The position numbers and the translations under genes were made by a program. A DNA stretch of 64,000 bases from Pseudomonas sp. GOM6 (GTDB taxonomy: Bacteria; Pseudomonadota; Gammaproteobacteria; Pseudomonadales; Pseudomonadaceae). The first letter of the stretch is position 1, and each line of letters begins with the position of its first letter. This document shows positions 26,798 through 37,037 of the stretch, one piece after another. A model generated the notes under the pieces. It was not told where the DNA came from, did not search any database, and was given only the letters and a program-made list of their open reading frames with translations. Location: NCBI RefSeq assembly GCF_029537485.1, contig NZ_JARPUS010000014.1, forward strand, positions 1-64,000, written 5' to 3'.

Positions 26798-29700
26798 TCA
26801 TCCCTTGTGCAAGGCTACATCTCCATCGGTTTCCGACGACTCAGCATCCTCTTCCTCATCCCGTCGGTGTACCCACTGATACAGCACTGGCAGTACCAAG
26901 AGCGTGAGGGTGGTGGAGGATAGAATCCCTCCGATGACGACTGATGCCAGAGGTCGCTGAACTTCGGCCCCGGTACCTGTCGCCAGCGCCATTGGCACAA
27001 AGCCCAGCGACGCCACCAACGCTGTCATCAAGACCGGCCGCAAGCGAGTCAGAGCACCTTCAATGATTGCCTCGTGCAGCGTCCTTCCTTCCTCACGCAG
27101 ATTACGGATGAAGGAAATCATCACCAAGCCGTTCAGAACCGCGACGCCCGACAAGGCAATGAAGCCGACGCCAGCCGAGATGGACAGGGGGATATCTCGC
27201 AGCCAAAGGGCTAGTACACCGCCAGTCAATGCGAAGGGAATGCCGGTGAACACAACCAGGCCATCCTTGACGTTATTGAACATCATGAAGAGCAAGGTGA
27301 AGACCAAGAGCAGAGCGACCGGGACTACGATCTGCAGCCGCTTGGCTGCTGACTGCAGCTGCTCAAACTGACCACCCCAGGTGGTCCAATATCCGGCCGG
27401 AACCTTCACATCCTGCAGCAGGCGATCGCTGGCCTCTTGAACAAAGGATCCGATATCCCGTCCTCGCACGTTGGCACTGACCACCACCAGGCGTTTACCG
27501 TTCTCACGGCTGACTTGGTTAGGGCCAAGTACGAGGTCGAGGCTGGCGACTTCTGATAGTGAGATGAACGATATCTGCTCTGCCGCTCCGCCTGATGGCG
27601 CAGGAACTGGAATCAGCAGGCGCGAAAGGCCCTCGATATCCGTACGCAGCCGATCCGAGAGCCGCACCACCATGTCAAAGCGACGGTCGCCATCGAACAA
27701 GGTGCCTGCACGCTGGCCTCCTACCGCGAAAGCGATAGTGTCTTGAACATCGCCTACGTTCAGGCCAAAGCGAGCAGCCTTGTCACGATCAATGTTGATG
27801 GTTAGCACGGGCAGCCCAGTGGTTTGCTCAACCTTTACCTCGGAAGCGCCCTCTACTTTCTCCAAGGTTTCCGCAATCTCAGCAGCAGTGCTGTTGAGCA
27901 CACCCATATCGTCACCAAACACCTTCACCGCGACGTCACTGCGTACACCTGAAATCAGCTCGTTGAAGCGCAACTGGATGGGTTGAGAAAGCTCGTAGTT
28001 GCTACCTGGAACTTCCGCACTCACACGCTGCAGGTCAGCTATCAACTCTTCTCGCGACTTGTCCGGATCAGGCCACTGGTCCTTGGGCTTGAGCATGACG
28101 TAGGCATCCGAGATGTTCGGCGGCATTGGGTCAGAGGCGATCTCAGCGGTACCGGTCCGGGCAAATACCCTCTCGATCTCCGGCACCTTCTCTACCAGTC
28201 TCTTTTCCAGGCGCGCCTGCATCTCCACCGACTGCGTCAGGCTAGTTCCTGGTACGCGCAATGCCTGCAAAGCAAAGTCCCCCTCGCTGAGGCTAGGGAT
28301 GAACTCGCTGCCCATGCGACCTGCCAATACACCGGACAACACCACCAAGGTAACTGCGCCGGCAAATACTGCGGTTCGGTTGCCCATGACCCAGCCCAGT
28401 ACCGGCTCGTAGCCTTTGCGGGCGGCACGCATAACGAAGTTCTCTTCCTCTTTGACCTTGCCGGTGATGAAGAGCGCAATTGCAGCTGGAACAAAGGTCA
28501 CGGAAAGAATCATCGCCCCGAACAGAGCAATCACCACAGTGAACGCCATGGGGTGGAACATCTTCCCTTCGACCCCTGTCAGCGCAAAGATCGGAAGGTA
28601 GACCACCATGATGATTAGCTGGCCGAAGATCAGGGCCCTGCGCGCCTCTCGCGAGGCGGCAAACACTTCATGCAAGCGTTCGGAACGGGTAAGCATCCGG
28701 CCATGGTGCTGTTGCGCATGAGCCAGCCGGCGAATGGCGTTCTCGACAATGACCACCGCGCCATCAACGATGATGCCGAAGTCCAAAGCACCGAGGCTCA
28801 TCAGGTTAGCGCTCACCTTGTTGGTGAACATCCCAGTGAAGGTGAAGAGCATCGACAGCGGGATCACCATCGCGGTGATGATCGCTGCGCGAATATTGCC
28901 GAGGAACAGGAAAAGGATGGCGATTACCAGGATCGCGCCCTCGATGAGGTTCTTCTTAACCGTAGCGATGGCCTTGTCCACCAGATCGGTTCGGTCGTAG
29001 ACCGTGATGGCTACTACCCCATCTGGGAGCGATCGATTGATCTGCTCCAGCTTGGCGGCAACTGCCTGCGAGACGCTGCGACTGTTCTCGCCAATGAGCA
29101 TGAACACCGTGCCGAGCACAACTTCGCGACCGTTTTCGGTGGCAGCTCCAGTACGCAGTTCTCGGCCAATCTGCACATCCGCAATATGGCTGACCCGAAT
29201 GGAGGTCCCGTCGACGTTGCTAATTACAATGTTGGCGATGTCCGCTGCAGTGGCGACCTGACCGGGAGCCCGAATCAGCAGCTGCTCGCCACTGCGCTCG
29301 ATATAACCGGCACCAACGTTGGCATTGTTGCGTTCAAGCGCAGTGACCAGGTCTCCCAAGGTGAGCTTATAAGCGGCCAAACGCTTGGGGTCCGGGGCGA
29401 TCTGGTATTCCTTCGCGAAGCCACCGATGGTGTTGATCTCGGCCACGCCTGGAACATTGCGCAGCTGAGGTTTGATGATCCAATCCTGGATTACCCGCAG
29501 GTCGGTGGGCGTGTATGGCGTGCCGTCCTCCTTCAACGCCCCCTCTCTAGCCTCGACCGTCCACAAGAAGATCTCACCCAATCCTGTCGAGATTGGACCC
29601 ATGATTGCCTCTGCTCCTTCTGGCAGTTGTTCGCGGGCAACCTGCAGGCGCTCATTGACGAGCTGGCGGGCAAAGTAGAGATCCGTGCCGTCTTCGAAGA

Positions 29701-29986
29701 TTACGGTCACCTGCGACAAACCAGAGCGCGATAGCGACCTGGTCTGTTTGAGGTGCGGTAAGCCGGCCATGGCCGTCTCGATCGGAAAGGTAATGCGCTG
29801 CTCGGTTTCTAGAGGTGAGAAGCCTGCTGCTGCGGTATTGATCTGTACCTGAACGTTGGTGATATCAGGGACAGCGTCTATGGGGAGCTTCTGGTAGCTG
29901 GCAATACCTAAGCCAGCCATCGCCAGTACGGCAAGCATCACGATGATGCGCTGCTCGATAGCGAACTGAATTATGCGTTCGAACAT
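26798..29986 (-). CDS. czcA: CzcA-type Zn/Cd/Co RND efflux pump
   Basis: 1062 aa. Full-length heavy-metal RND protein with the CzcA proton-pathway signature DFGIIVDGAVVIVEN in helix 4. The early DAVPDITNVQVQINT and SRSGLSQVTVIFEDGTDLYFARQ are of the Czc kind. Pumps divalent cations (Zn, Cd, Co) from periplasm or cytoplasm through the CzcC channel. Last gene of the minus-strand czcCBA operon; 23 nt after czcB. Confidence 0.95.
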   Translation of the reverse strand: MFERIIQFAIEQRIIVMLAVLAMAGLGIASYQKLPIDAVPDITNVQVQINTAAAGFSPLETEQRITFPIETAMAGLPHLKQTRSLSRSGLSQVTVIFEDGTDLYFARQLVNERLQVAREQLPEGAEAIMGPISTGLGEIFLWTVEAREGALKEDGTPYTPTDLRVIQDWIIKPQLRNVPGVAEINTIGGFAKEYQIAPDPKRLAAYKLTLGDLVTALERNNANVGAGYIERSGEQLLIRAPGQVATAADIANIVISNVDGTSIRVSHIADVQIGRELRTGAATENGREVVLGTVFMLIGENSRSVSQAVAAKLEQINRSLPDGVVAITVYDRTDLVDKAIATVKKNLIEGAILVIAILFLFLGNIRAAIITAMVIPLSMLFTFTGMFTNKVSANLMSLGALDFGIIVDGAVVIVENAIRRLAHAQQHHGRMLTRSERLHEVFAASREARRALIFGQLIIMVVYLPIFALTGVEGKMFHPMAFTVVIALFGAMILSVTFVPAAIALFITGKVKEEENFVMRAARKGYEPVLGWVMGNRTAVFAGAVTLVVLSGVLAGRMGSEFIPSLSEGDFALQALRVPGTSLTQSVEMQARLEKRLVEKVPEIERVFARTGTAEIASDPMPPNISDAYVMLKPKDQWPDPDKSREELIADLQRVSAEVPGSNYELSQPIQLRFNELISGVRSDVAVKVFGDDMGVLNSTAAEIAETLEKVEGASEVKVEQTTGLPVLTINIDRDKAARFGLNVGDVQDTIAFAVGGQRAGTLFDGDRRFDMVVRLSDRLRTDIEGLSRLLIPVPAPSGGAAEQISFISLSEVASLDLVLGPNQVSRENGKRLVVVSANVRGRDIGSFVQEASDRLLQDVKVPAGYWTTWGGQFEQLQSAAKRLQIVVPVALLLVFTLLFMMFNNVKDGLVVFTGIPFALTGGVLALWLRDIPLSISAGVGFIALSGVAVLNGLVMISFIRNLREEGRTLHEAIIEGALTRLRPVLMTALVASLGFVPMALATGTGAEVQRPLASVVIGGILSSTTLTLLVLPVLYQWVHRRDEEEDAESSETDGDVALHKG

Positions 29987-30009
29987 ACGAATTTCCCGTC
30001 AATGGCAGG

Positions 30010-31557
30010 TCAGTGGGCGTGGTCGGCGGAGCCTTTGCCCAGCTCGGACTTGAGGATGAAGCTCCCTTCTGTCGCTACCTGCGCTCCGGCGGCCAAGCCT
30101 TGGGTAATTTCCACAGCCCCTTCGCTACGGGCGCCTAGCACCACGGGAAGCGCCACGAATCCATCGTCCACGCGAACGAAAACCGTGGGTTTCTCTTCGA
30201 TGGTCTGAATTGCCTGGACTGGAACGGTGACGTTGGCCTGGCGGGAGTCGGCTGACAACGCGACGGATACGAAGAGGCCTGGGCGCCATGCGCCATTTGG
30301 ATTTTCGAGAGTGGCGCGGGCAGTCGCCGTGCGTGTCTGCTCGCCAAGCAAGTTACCCACGTACGAAACGTTGCCTACAACCTCAGCCTCCAGCTCCGGG
30401 GCACTGATCTTGACCGGCTTGCCGACCTGGACCTTGCCCAAGTCCCGCGGTGCAACACTGAAGGTTGCCCAGACACGGCCGAGATCTGAAATGGTGAAGG
30501 CGTTGCTCGCCTCGTTCACAACCTCGCCAAGCACTAGGTGCTTTTCCACCACGATGCCATCGAACGGGGCCCTTAGCTCGTAGCGGTTCCCCCCCGCAAG
30601 AGCAACGTTTTCGCCCAGGGCTCCCATTTTCTGACGAGCATTGCTGAGAGCAATTTCTGCCTCCTGTAGCGCCTGGCGGGCCTGCAGGTAATCCTGTTCT
30701 GCAGAAATCTTCTCCTTCCACAGTTGCTGCTCTCGCTCAAAGGTTGTGCGGGCCAGTTCGACCCTGCGCTGGGCCGCAGCAAACTCACTACGCTGATCTG
30801 ATATTTGCTGGCTTGCGATAACAGCCAGGAGTTGCCCCTTCTTAACTGACTCTCCCAGGTTGACCTGGACGCTTTCCACGACACCAGCAGTTCGAGGAAC
30901 CACGTGAGCCGTATGGTCCTCATCGAAGCGAATCTCACCGGGAAGGCTGATGGTAGTGCTCATAGCTCCGGCAGTAGCCTTCACCAACTGGATTCCGGCG
31001 GCATCGATTTGCTCGTTGCTGAGCTCGATGAGTCCCTCCTCTTTGGCGTAGCTGAAACGATAGGCCCTCCCTTCTCGCTCAATCAGAATGCGAGCCTCGA
31101 AGTAGTGCGGCTCGGCGATACCCATGGCACTGACAAAGGCATCGCCCTTGGGCTCGAATCGGAGCGTATTCACTTCACCTGAAGGACGTCTGACCTCCAT
31201 GGACACCCGGGTATTCTCCCCGGGCACAATCTGCTGCCCTTCCTGTGCTAGATACAGCGACATGGGAGCACTTCCATCCTGACTCTCTGGCGCAACTAGC
31301 TCGGCACTGAAGTTGTCCTGACTGAACAGCGTTCCTCCGTTTGGACCGCGAGAGTGATGCTCGGTATCTCCATGTTCATCAGCATCGCCGTGACCCTGCT
31401 TTGCTTCTTCGCCATGGTGCTCTGTGTCCTGATGGCTGCTTGTCTCGGCGTGCTCATCCGATTCATGGCCTTTCTCCTCATTCATGAGGGTTACTCCGCC
31501 ACCAATAAGCCCTATGCCCGCAATGATCGCGAGTACGAGGGGTAATTTTTTGCTCAT
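30010..31557 (-). CDS. czcB: CzcB periplasmic adaptor with His-rich N-terminal domain
   Basis: 515 aa from the ATG at 31,557 (AGGAG just upstream; a TTG two codons earlier is less likely). A membrane anchor is followed by a His/Glu/Asp-rich segment (HESDEHAETSSHQDTEHHGE..., about residues 30-70) that binds zinc in the CzcB family, then an extra N-terminal barrel and the lipoyl/hairpin region of a membrane-fusion protein. It links CzcA to CzcC. Confidence 0.93.
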   Translation of the reverse strand: MSKKLPLVLAIIAGIGLIGGGVTLMNEEKGHESDEHAETSSHQDTEHHGEEAKQGHGDADEHGDTEHHSRGPNGGTLFSQDNFSAELVAPESQDGSAPMSLYLAQEGQQIVPGENTRVSMEVRRPSGEVNTLRFEPKGDAFVSAMGIAEPHYFEARILIEREGRAYRFSYAKEEGLIELSNEQIDAAGIQLVKATAGAMSTTISLPGEIRFDEDHTAHVVPRTAGVVESVQVNLGESVKKGQLLAVIASQQISDQRSEFAAAQRRVELARTTFEREQQLWKEKISAEQDYLQARQALQEAEIALSNARQKMGALGENVALAGGNRYELRAPFDGIVVEKHLVLGEVVNEASNAFTISDLGRVWATFSVAPRDLGKVQVGKPVKISAPELEAEVVGNVSYVGNLLGEQTRTATARATLENPNGAWRPGLFVSVALSADSRQANVTVPVQAIQTIEEKPTVFVRVDDGFVALPVVLGARSEGAVEITQGLAAGAQVATEGSFILKSELGKGSADHAH

Positions 31558-31634
31558 AAGCAACTCCTAAAGGAAATGCAGCGACCCGCACTCCAGATGC
31601 GGGTCACCAAGACGGTCGGTAGGAACTCGGCGGC

Positions 31635-32894
31635 TCAACGTGCAGCGGGGATGGCTGATACATCGCCATACACGCGCTCTAACTGCACCCATGCCGCGGT
31701 GGCTGAGGCCAGGGCGTCGACATACTGCGTGCGGGCACCAATCAACGTGCGCTGAGCATCCAGCACATCGAGAAAAGCGAATTTGCCCATCTCAAATCCG
31801 CGGGTAGCGCTATCAACAGCGCTCTTGGCCGATGGGAGAATCGTCTGGTCGAACGAGTTGATCTCCTCCTTCGCAACGACCCACTGATCCATGGCTTGCT
31901 CTACATCTGCCCTGAGGCGTAGCTCGGTCGCGTTGCGCAGGTCGCGGGCTTGGTCGGCGCGACGTGCAGCGGAGAGAATGTTGCCCTGGTTACGATTGAA
32001 GAGAGGGATCGGCATCGATAGGCCAACTACGTTGACTCGCTCCCGATCTTCAGCGCTGTATTGGCTGCCCAGGCTCACATTCAGGTCTGGAATGCGCTGG
32101 GTCTTTTCCAGCTCGAATGAAGCCTCTTGCTGATCCACAGACAGCCGGGCTAGGCGCATTTCTGCGGTTGTCTCCAAGGCAGACCACAGCTGATTGACTG
32201 TTGGCGGTTCTGGGATGCTGGTCGCACTCCCAACAACCCTGATGTCTGCGTTGCCACCGATGACAGCCTGCAGTCGAGAATGGGCTCTAGCCTGATCCCG
32301 TTGAGCTCGACGTAGCTCAAGTCGGACCTCAGAGAGCTGCACCTGGGCCCGAGTTAGCTCAACTGGTGAAACCTTGCCCGCCTTGACTCGCCCCTCGGCC
32401 CCCTGAACTCCTCGCTCAGCCAGCGCGAGAGATTGCTCCGCCAGCTCGACGCGCATCCTTGCTTGCAGGTTGTCGTAGAACGACTGGATGACATCGGCGC
32501 GCAGCTCATTCTGGCTGCGCTCTAGCTCGACCGATGCCGCACTCTGCCCCTTCTCCGCTAGCTCGATGCGTGCCCCTCGCTTTCCCCCAAGCTCAATCGG
32601 CTGCGTAATCTGGGTGGTAGTGGTCCGCGTGTTGCTGCGGGTGTCTTCCACCTCCCATGACAGCTCTGGGTTTGGCAGCAGGCCGGCTTGCTGCCGCTCG
32701 CCCAAAGAGATGTCTACCAATCGGCTCGCAGCCGAGAGAGTCGGACTGTTGTCTTGCGCCTGGCGCAATGCTTCAGCCAGCGACAGCTCCGAGGACGCAG
32801 CGACTGCTGGCCGGCCAACCACCCATAGGGACACCAGTAACACCGGAAGCAACTTCCGATAAAAACCTGCAACACCACCATCGCAAGAGAGCAA
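31635..32894 (-). CDS. czcC: CzcC outer-membrane channel (TolC family)
   Basis: Up to 419 aa, TTG start (no in-frame ATG or GTG in the signal region; exact start uncertain). A signal peptide (KLLPVLLVSLWVVGRPAVA) is followed by two OEP repeats with LPNPELSWEVEDTRSN and GLSMPIPLFNRNQGNI, typical of CzcC. First gene of the minus-strand operon, divergent from czcRS. Confidence 0.92.
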   Translation of the reverse strand: MLSCDGGVAGFYRKLLPVLLVSLWVVGRPAVAASSELSLAEALRQAQDNSPTLSAASRLVDISLGERQQAGLLPNPELSWEVEDTRSNTRTTTTQITQPIELGGKRGARIELAEKGQSAASVELERSQNELRADVIQSFYDNLQARMRVELAEQSLALAERGVQGAEGRVKAGKVSPVELTRAQVQLSEVRLELRRAQRDQARAHSRLQAVIGGNADIRVVGSATSIPEPPTVNQLWSALETTAEMRLARLSVDQQEASFELEKTQRIPDLNVSLGSQYSAEDRERVNVVGLSMPIPLFNRNQGNILSAARRADQARDLRNATELRLRADVEQAMDQWVVAKEEINSFDQTILPSAKSAVDSATRGFEMGKFAFLDVLDAQRTLIGARTQYVDALASATAAWVQLERVYGDVSAIPAAR

Positions 32895-33381
32895 GGGTTA
32901 ATCCTCCGCAACCAATGATCATCCCTGACTAAAACGGCTCGACCCGGCAGTAGCGGTCAGCTGATGAAGACAGGAAATGAGTTAGCCGCAGAATTTAGAT
33001 ATCAGTTCATATCGCCAAGGTGACTGGAAAATTACAAATATGTAATCAAGGCCTACAGGCTATTTCGCTGTATTAAGATGCCCCCATCAGAGAGTCCTGT
33101 GAAGTTACATGCTGATACAAATATAGCGTCAGCGAAGGAACCTTTAGGGAAATCAGTAACCCCACCAGGGAAATCTGCCTGAAATACTCGCTAAATGTGA
33201 CAGCTTGTCGCAATGCCAGTCACAGCAAGGCTTGCGCATTGACCCTGTAGCCGCTACAGGCTTTAGGATTGTCTACTCCTATCGTGCGCTAAAAGCCTCT
33301 TCATGCCACGTCATTATTAATTTATGAAACTTTACGCGGCCCAATAAACAACAATATGCCGCCTGCCTGGGTAAATTTAAT
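32895..33381. other. czcC-czcR divergent intergenic region
   Basis: About 490 nt with no gene. It carries the TTAC-N6-GTAA box at 33,032 and must hold the divergent promoters of czcCBA and czcRS. Confidence 0.6.
33032..33045. promoter_or_regulatory. TTAC-N6-GTAA operator candidate (czcC/czcR)
   Basis: TTACAAATATGTAA, a perfect dyad 138 nt before the czcC start and about 340 nt before czcR. Likely CzcR site activating czcCBA and its own gene. Confidence 0.65.
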
Positions 33382-34056
33382 ATGCGAATCCTAGTTATCG
33401 AGGACGAGCCCAAAACTGCCGAATATCTGCATCAAGGACTGACCGAGAGTGGCTATGTAGTCGACAAGGCCTCTACTGGATTAGATGGTCTTCATCTTGT
33501 GCGCCAACACACTTACGACTTGGTCATTCTGGATGTAAACCTTCCAGAGATAGATGGCTGGGGCGTATTAGAAAACCTTCGCCGTGATAACAACACAAGG
33601 GTCATGATGCTCACCGCCAGAGGAAGGCTGGCAGACAAGATCAAGGGCCTGGACCTAGGTGCGGATGACTACTTGGTGAAGCCCTTTGAGTTTCCTGAGC
33701 TGCTGGCCCGAGTTCGCACCCTTCTGCGTCGCAGCGAGCAGGCTCCGGCACCAGAAACTCTACGTGTAGCAGACCTAGAGCTGGACCCTGCCAGACATCG
33801 AGCCTTCCGCGGTGAGCAACGGATAGACCTGACGACCAAAGAGTTTGCGCTGCTGCACTTGTTGATGAGGCGTTCGGGTGAGGTGCTTTCACGCACTCAG
33901 ATCATTTCGTTGGTGTGGGACATGAACTTCGATTGCGACACCAATGTGGTCGAAGTCTCCATCCGCCGCTTGCGCGCCAAAATCGATGACGCCTTTGAAA
34001 GGAAGCTCATCCATACCCTCAGAGGGGTTGGTTATGTACTCGAGGAGCGGGGATGA
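33382..34056 (+). CDS. czcR: CzcR, OmpR-type response regulator
   Basis: 224 aa. Receiver domain with phospho-acceptor Asp51 (VILDVNLPE) and the acidic pocket EDEP, conserved Thr in LTARG and Lys in LVKPFE. The winged-helix output domain has [13 protein letters not shown] and [16 protein letters not shown]. CzcR/CopR subgroup. Translationally coupled to czcS by an ATGA overlap. Opposite the czc pump, so most likely the zinc/cadmium regulator. Confidence 0.92.
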   Translation: MRILVIEDEPKTAEYLHQGLTESGYVVDKASTGLDGLHLVRQHTYDLVILDVNLPEIDGWGVLENLRRDNNTRVMMLTARGRLADKIKGLDLGADDYLVKPFEFPELLARVRTLLRRSEQAPAPETLRVADLELDPARHRAFRGEQRIDLTTKEFALLHLLMRRSGEVLSRTQIISLVWDMNFDCDTNVVEVSIRRLRAKIDDAFERKLIHTLRGVGYVLEERG

Positions 34057-35498
34057 AACCTGCCAGCCTCTCCATGCGATTAGGGCTATCTGTCGCCCTG
34101 ATGGGAGCCGCATTGGTGGTGCTCCTGGCCGCCCTTGCTTACTTCTCGCTGACGCACGAGCTGGCCTCGCTGGCCCGAAGCAGCCTGAACGGCAAGCTTG
34201 AGCAGATCCAGCACCGACTCAAAGAAGATTCGATATCGAGTGCCGACATCGCCAAGCAACCGCATGGACTGCTCGACCTTGTTGTAGGCCACGACAACCT
34301 ACAACTTGCCATCTATGAGCGAGGGCCTGAAGGGAAGAAGCTGCTGAGCGTTAGCAACAGGTCGAACGCTCCGAAACTGCATTCTGAAGGCGCCGTGGGC
34401 GTTTTCTTCCACGAATGGCTGGATAGCACCAAGCACAGTTTTCTGACGGCCTCGAAGCATGTGCGCTTGAAAGATGGCAATGAAGTCACGATCCAGCTCT
34501 CTATAGATCGCTCTGCAGACGACGCACTGCTAACGGCGTACCTGCGATCCACCATGATCGCCTTGCCTTTTCTTCTGCTCTTCATTGGCGTTGGAGCTTG
34601 GTGGATTGTCCAACGCGGATTGTCACCGCTGCGCCAGTTCAGAAAAATAGCGTCACAGGTTTCCACTCAGGACCTGACCCATCGCATACCAATAGATCGA
34701 CTGCCTCAAGAGCTAAGCGAGCTGGCACACGGCATCAACTTCATGCTCCATCGCCTGGACAGTGGCGTTCAACAGCTCTCGCAGTTTTCTGACGACCTGG
34801 CCCACGAGCTACGTTCCCCCATCAGCAATCTGATGGGTAAGGCTCAAGTAACGCTTTCACGAGAGCGTCCACCAGAAGAGTACAAGGCGGTCCTTGAATG
34901 CTGTACCGAGGAGCTTGGGCGCGTGACACGCATTGTCTCGGACATGCTCTTCCTCGCTCAGGTAAGTCACCCCGCTTCGTTGGTGCCTTTCGAGCGAATT
35001 GATTTAGACGACGAAGCACGGCGAGTTGTAGACCTCCTCTCTATCTCCGCCGAGGAAAAGCAGATTGCGATAGACATCAGTGGGGCAGGCCACACCTTCG
35101 GTGATCGATTGATGATCCAAAGGGCCGTCTCGAACCTCTTGTCGAACGCCATACGTCACAGCCCCCGCAACAGCAGCATCTCGCTGCTGATTGAAAAGCA
35201 GCATGAGACGGTCTCGCTGTCTGTTGGCAATCCAGGGATTGGTATCCCAGCCCAGCACATTCCTCATCTGTTCGAGCGCTTCTACAGAGTAGATACCAGT
35301 AGATCCCGAGCAGAGGGAGGCACGGGCCTGGGATTGGCCATCGTGCGCTCCATCATGAGCCTGCACCAAGGCACCGTCGATGTGTCCAGCGTGCCGGGCA
35401 ACTACACCGTTTTCCGATTGTTGTTCCCTCGCGCGCCAGAAACTCCAACGAGCCTGGTGCGTGCCGGAATCGGAAAGCAGAGAAGACAGCTGAGCTGA
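34053..35498 (+). CDS. czcS: CzcS, heavy-metal sensor histidine kinase
   Basis: 481 aa. Two membrane helices enclose a periplasmic sensor (about residues 35-165); then HAMP, the dimerisation box [13 protein letters not shown] with His251, and the ATPase lobe ([44 protein letters not shown]). It phosphorylates CzcR in response to periplasmic Zn/Cd (family knowledge). Confidence 0.92.
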   Translation: MKPASLSMRLGLSVALMGAALVVLLAALAYFSLTHELASLARSSLNGKLEQIQHRLKEDSISSADIAKQPHGLLDLVVGHDNLQLAIYERGPEGKKLLSVSNRSNAPKLHSEGAVGVFFHEWLDSTKHSFLTASKHVRLKDGNEVTIQLSIDRSADDALLTAYLRSTMIALPFLLLFIGVGAWWIVQRGLSPLRQFRKIASQVSTQDLTHRIPIDRLPQELSELAHGINFMLHRLDSGVQQLSQFSDDLAHELRSPISNLMGKAQVTLSRERPPEEYKAVLECCTEELGRVTRIVSDMLFLAQVSHPASLVPFERIDLDDEARRVVDLLSISAEEKQIAIDISGAGHTFGDRLMIQRAVSNLLSNAIRHSPRNSSISLLIEKQHETVSLSVGNPGIGIPAQHIPHLFERFYRVDTSRSRAEGGTGLGLAIVRSIMSLHQGTVDVSSVPGNYTVFRLLFPRAPETPTSLVRAGIGKQRRQLS

Positions 35499-35563
35499 CT
35501 TCTATCGCCTTAGCCGCTGTGATCTCACATACGGCTGAGCCGCCTTTACCCCGGAGCATCACC

Positions 35564-36898
35564 ATGAAAAAAATAAGTGCCTCCCTAGCACTGGGACTTT
35601 TGAGCCAGCATGTATACGCCGCCGGCTTCATCGAAGACAGCAAGGCCAGCCTCGGCCTGCGCAATTTCTACATCAACCAGGACACCCGCAACGCGGACGG
35701 CGCCACCCAGGAAGAATGGGGTCAGGGCTTCCAGTTCAACTACATCTCCGGCTACACCGAGGGGACCGTCGGCTTCGGCGTCGACGCTCTCGGCCTGCTC
35801 GGCGTCAAGCTGGATTCCGGCAAGGGTCGCCATTACAACCCCGACTCCAGCAAATACGGCGGCACCGTGTTCCCCACCGACGAGAACGGTCGCGCGGTGG
35901 ACAACTTCGGCAGCCTGGGGCTGACCGGCAAGGTGCGTCTGTCGAAGACCGAGGCACGCATCGGTACCCTGCAGCCCAAGCTGCCGGTGGTCACCTTCAG
36001 CGACGGTCGCCTGCTACCGCAGACCTTCGAGGGTGGCCAGATCACTTCAGCCGAGATCGACAACCTGACCCTGGTCGGCGGCCAGCTGGAACACGCCAAG
36101 GGGCGCAGTTCGAGCAACAACGAAGGCCTGTCCATCTCCGGAGCCAACAACGCCAAGACCGGCCAGTTCAGCAACAAGTTCTACTACGCCGGTGGCGACT
36201 ACAAGATCGGCAAGGACCTGCTGGCGCAGTACTACTACGGCGAGCTGAACGAGTTCTACCGCCAGCACTTCCTCGGCCTGACCCACAGCCTGGCCATCGG
36301 CCCGGGCGCGCTGAAATCCGACCTGCGCTACTTCAAGAGCGACGCCGACGGCAAGAACGACAGCGCCGCCGGGGTGGCCAAAGGCTATGCCAGCACTGGC
36401 TACTACGGTCTGAACGCGGCCGGCAAGGCGATCACCAAGGGCGAAGTGGACAACGACACCTGGAGCGCCCTGTTCACCTACAGCCTCGGCGGCCACGGGC
36501 TGAGCGCCGGCTACCAGGAAGTCTCCGGCGACAGCAACTTCCCCTACCTGAACCAGGGCGACGGCGCCACCGCCTACCTGATCACCGACCGGCAGATCGG
36601 CAAGTTCGCCAGTGCCGGCGAGCGCACCTGGCTGGCCGAGTACGGCTACGACTTCACCAAGGCCGGCGTACCAGGTCTGAAGGCCACTGTCACCTATCTA
36701 TCCGGCGACAACATCGATTCGGCCGACGGCGAGAAGAAGGAATGGGAACGCGACTTCCGCCTCGACTACGTGCTTCAGGACGGTGCCCTCAAAGGCCTCG
36801 GTTTCTCCTGGCGTAACGCCAGCCTGCGTGGCAACACCAGCGCCGCCGACCAGGACGAGAACCGCCTGATCGTCAGCTACAGCCTGCCGATACTCTGA
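35564..36898 (+). CDS. OprD-family outer-membrane porin, copy 3
   Basis: 444 aa, signal peptide MKKISASLALGLLSQHVYA, ATG preceded by GGAG. OprD features are present (GFIEDSKASLGLRNFYINQD, ENRLIVSYSLPIL), but it is clearly more distant from copies 1 and 2 and more GC-rich with stricter codon use, so it looks like a recruited core porin gene. In P. aeruginosa the CzcRS system alters OprD expression; here a porin lies directly downstream of czcRS (65 nt) and could be co-transcribed. Confidence 0.9.
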   Translation: MKKISASLALGLLSQHVYAAGFIEDSKASLGLRNFYINQDTRNADGATQEEWGQGFQFNYISGYTEGTVGFGVDALGLLGVKLDSGKGRHYNPDSSKYGGTVFPTDENGRAVDNFGSLGLTGKVRLSKTEARIGTLQPKLPVVTFSDGRLLPQTFEGGQITSAEIDNLTLVGGQLEHAKGRSSSNNEGLSISGANNAKTGQFSNKFYYAGGDYKIGKDLLAQYYYGELNEFYRQHFLGLTHSLAIGPGALKSDLRYFKSDADGKNDSAAGVAKGYASTGYYGLNAAGKAITKGEVDNDTWSALFTYSLGGHGLSAGYQEVSGDSNFPYLNQGDGATAYLITDRQIGKFASAGERTWLAEYGYDFTKAGVPGLKATVTYLSGDNIDSADGEKKEWERDFRLDYVLQDGALKGLGFSWRNASLRGNTSAADQDENRLIVSYSLPIL

Positions 36899-36912
36899 GC
36901 TAGCCCCAAGAG

Positions 36913-36938
36913 GAGCCTCGCCTGATGGCGAGGCTCTT
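36913..36938 (+). terminator. hairpin after oprD copy 3
   Basis: 10-bp stem GAGCCTCGCC / GGCGAGGCTC with TGAT loop and a short TT tail, 14 nt after the stop. Confidence 0.6.
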
Positions 36939-37037
36939 AGATTGCTATGTCGTGGGCGATGGGGAATGCCCCTACGATGAAATGGCGTCAGCTTGCCCTT
37001 CGTCGACCGAGGCAAACGATGTTAGCTACCGCAAGGT

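Noticed and set aside
35716..36816. 366-aa plus-strand ORF rich in Arg and Pro
   Set aside because: It is the shifted-frame shadow of the GC-rich third OprD gene; biased composition and no domain.
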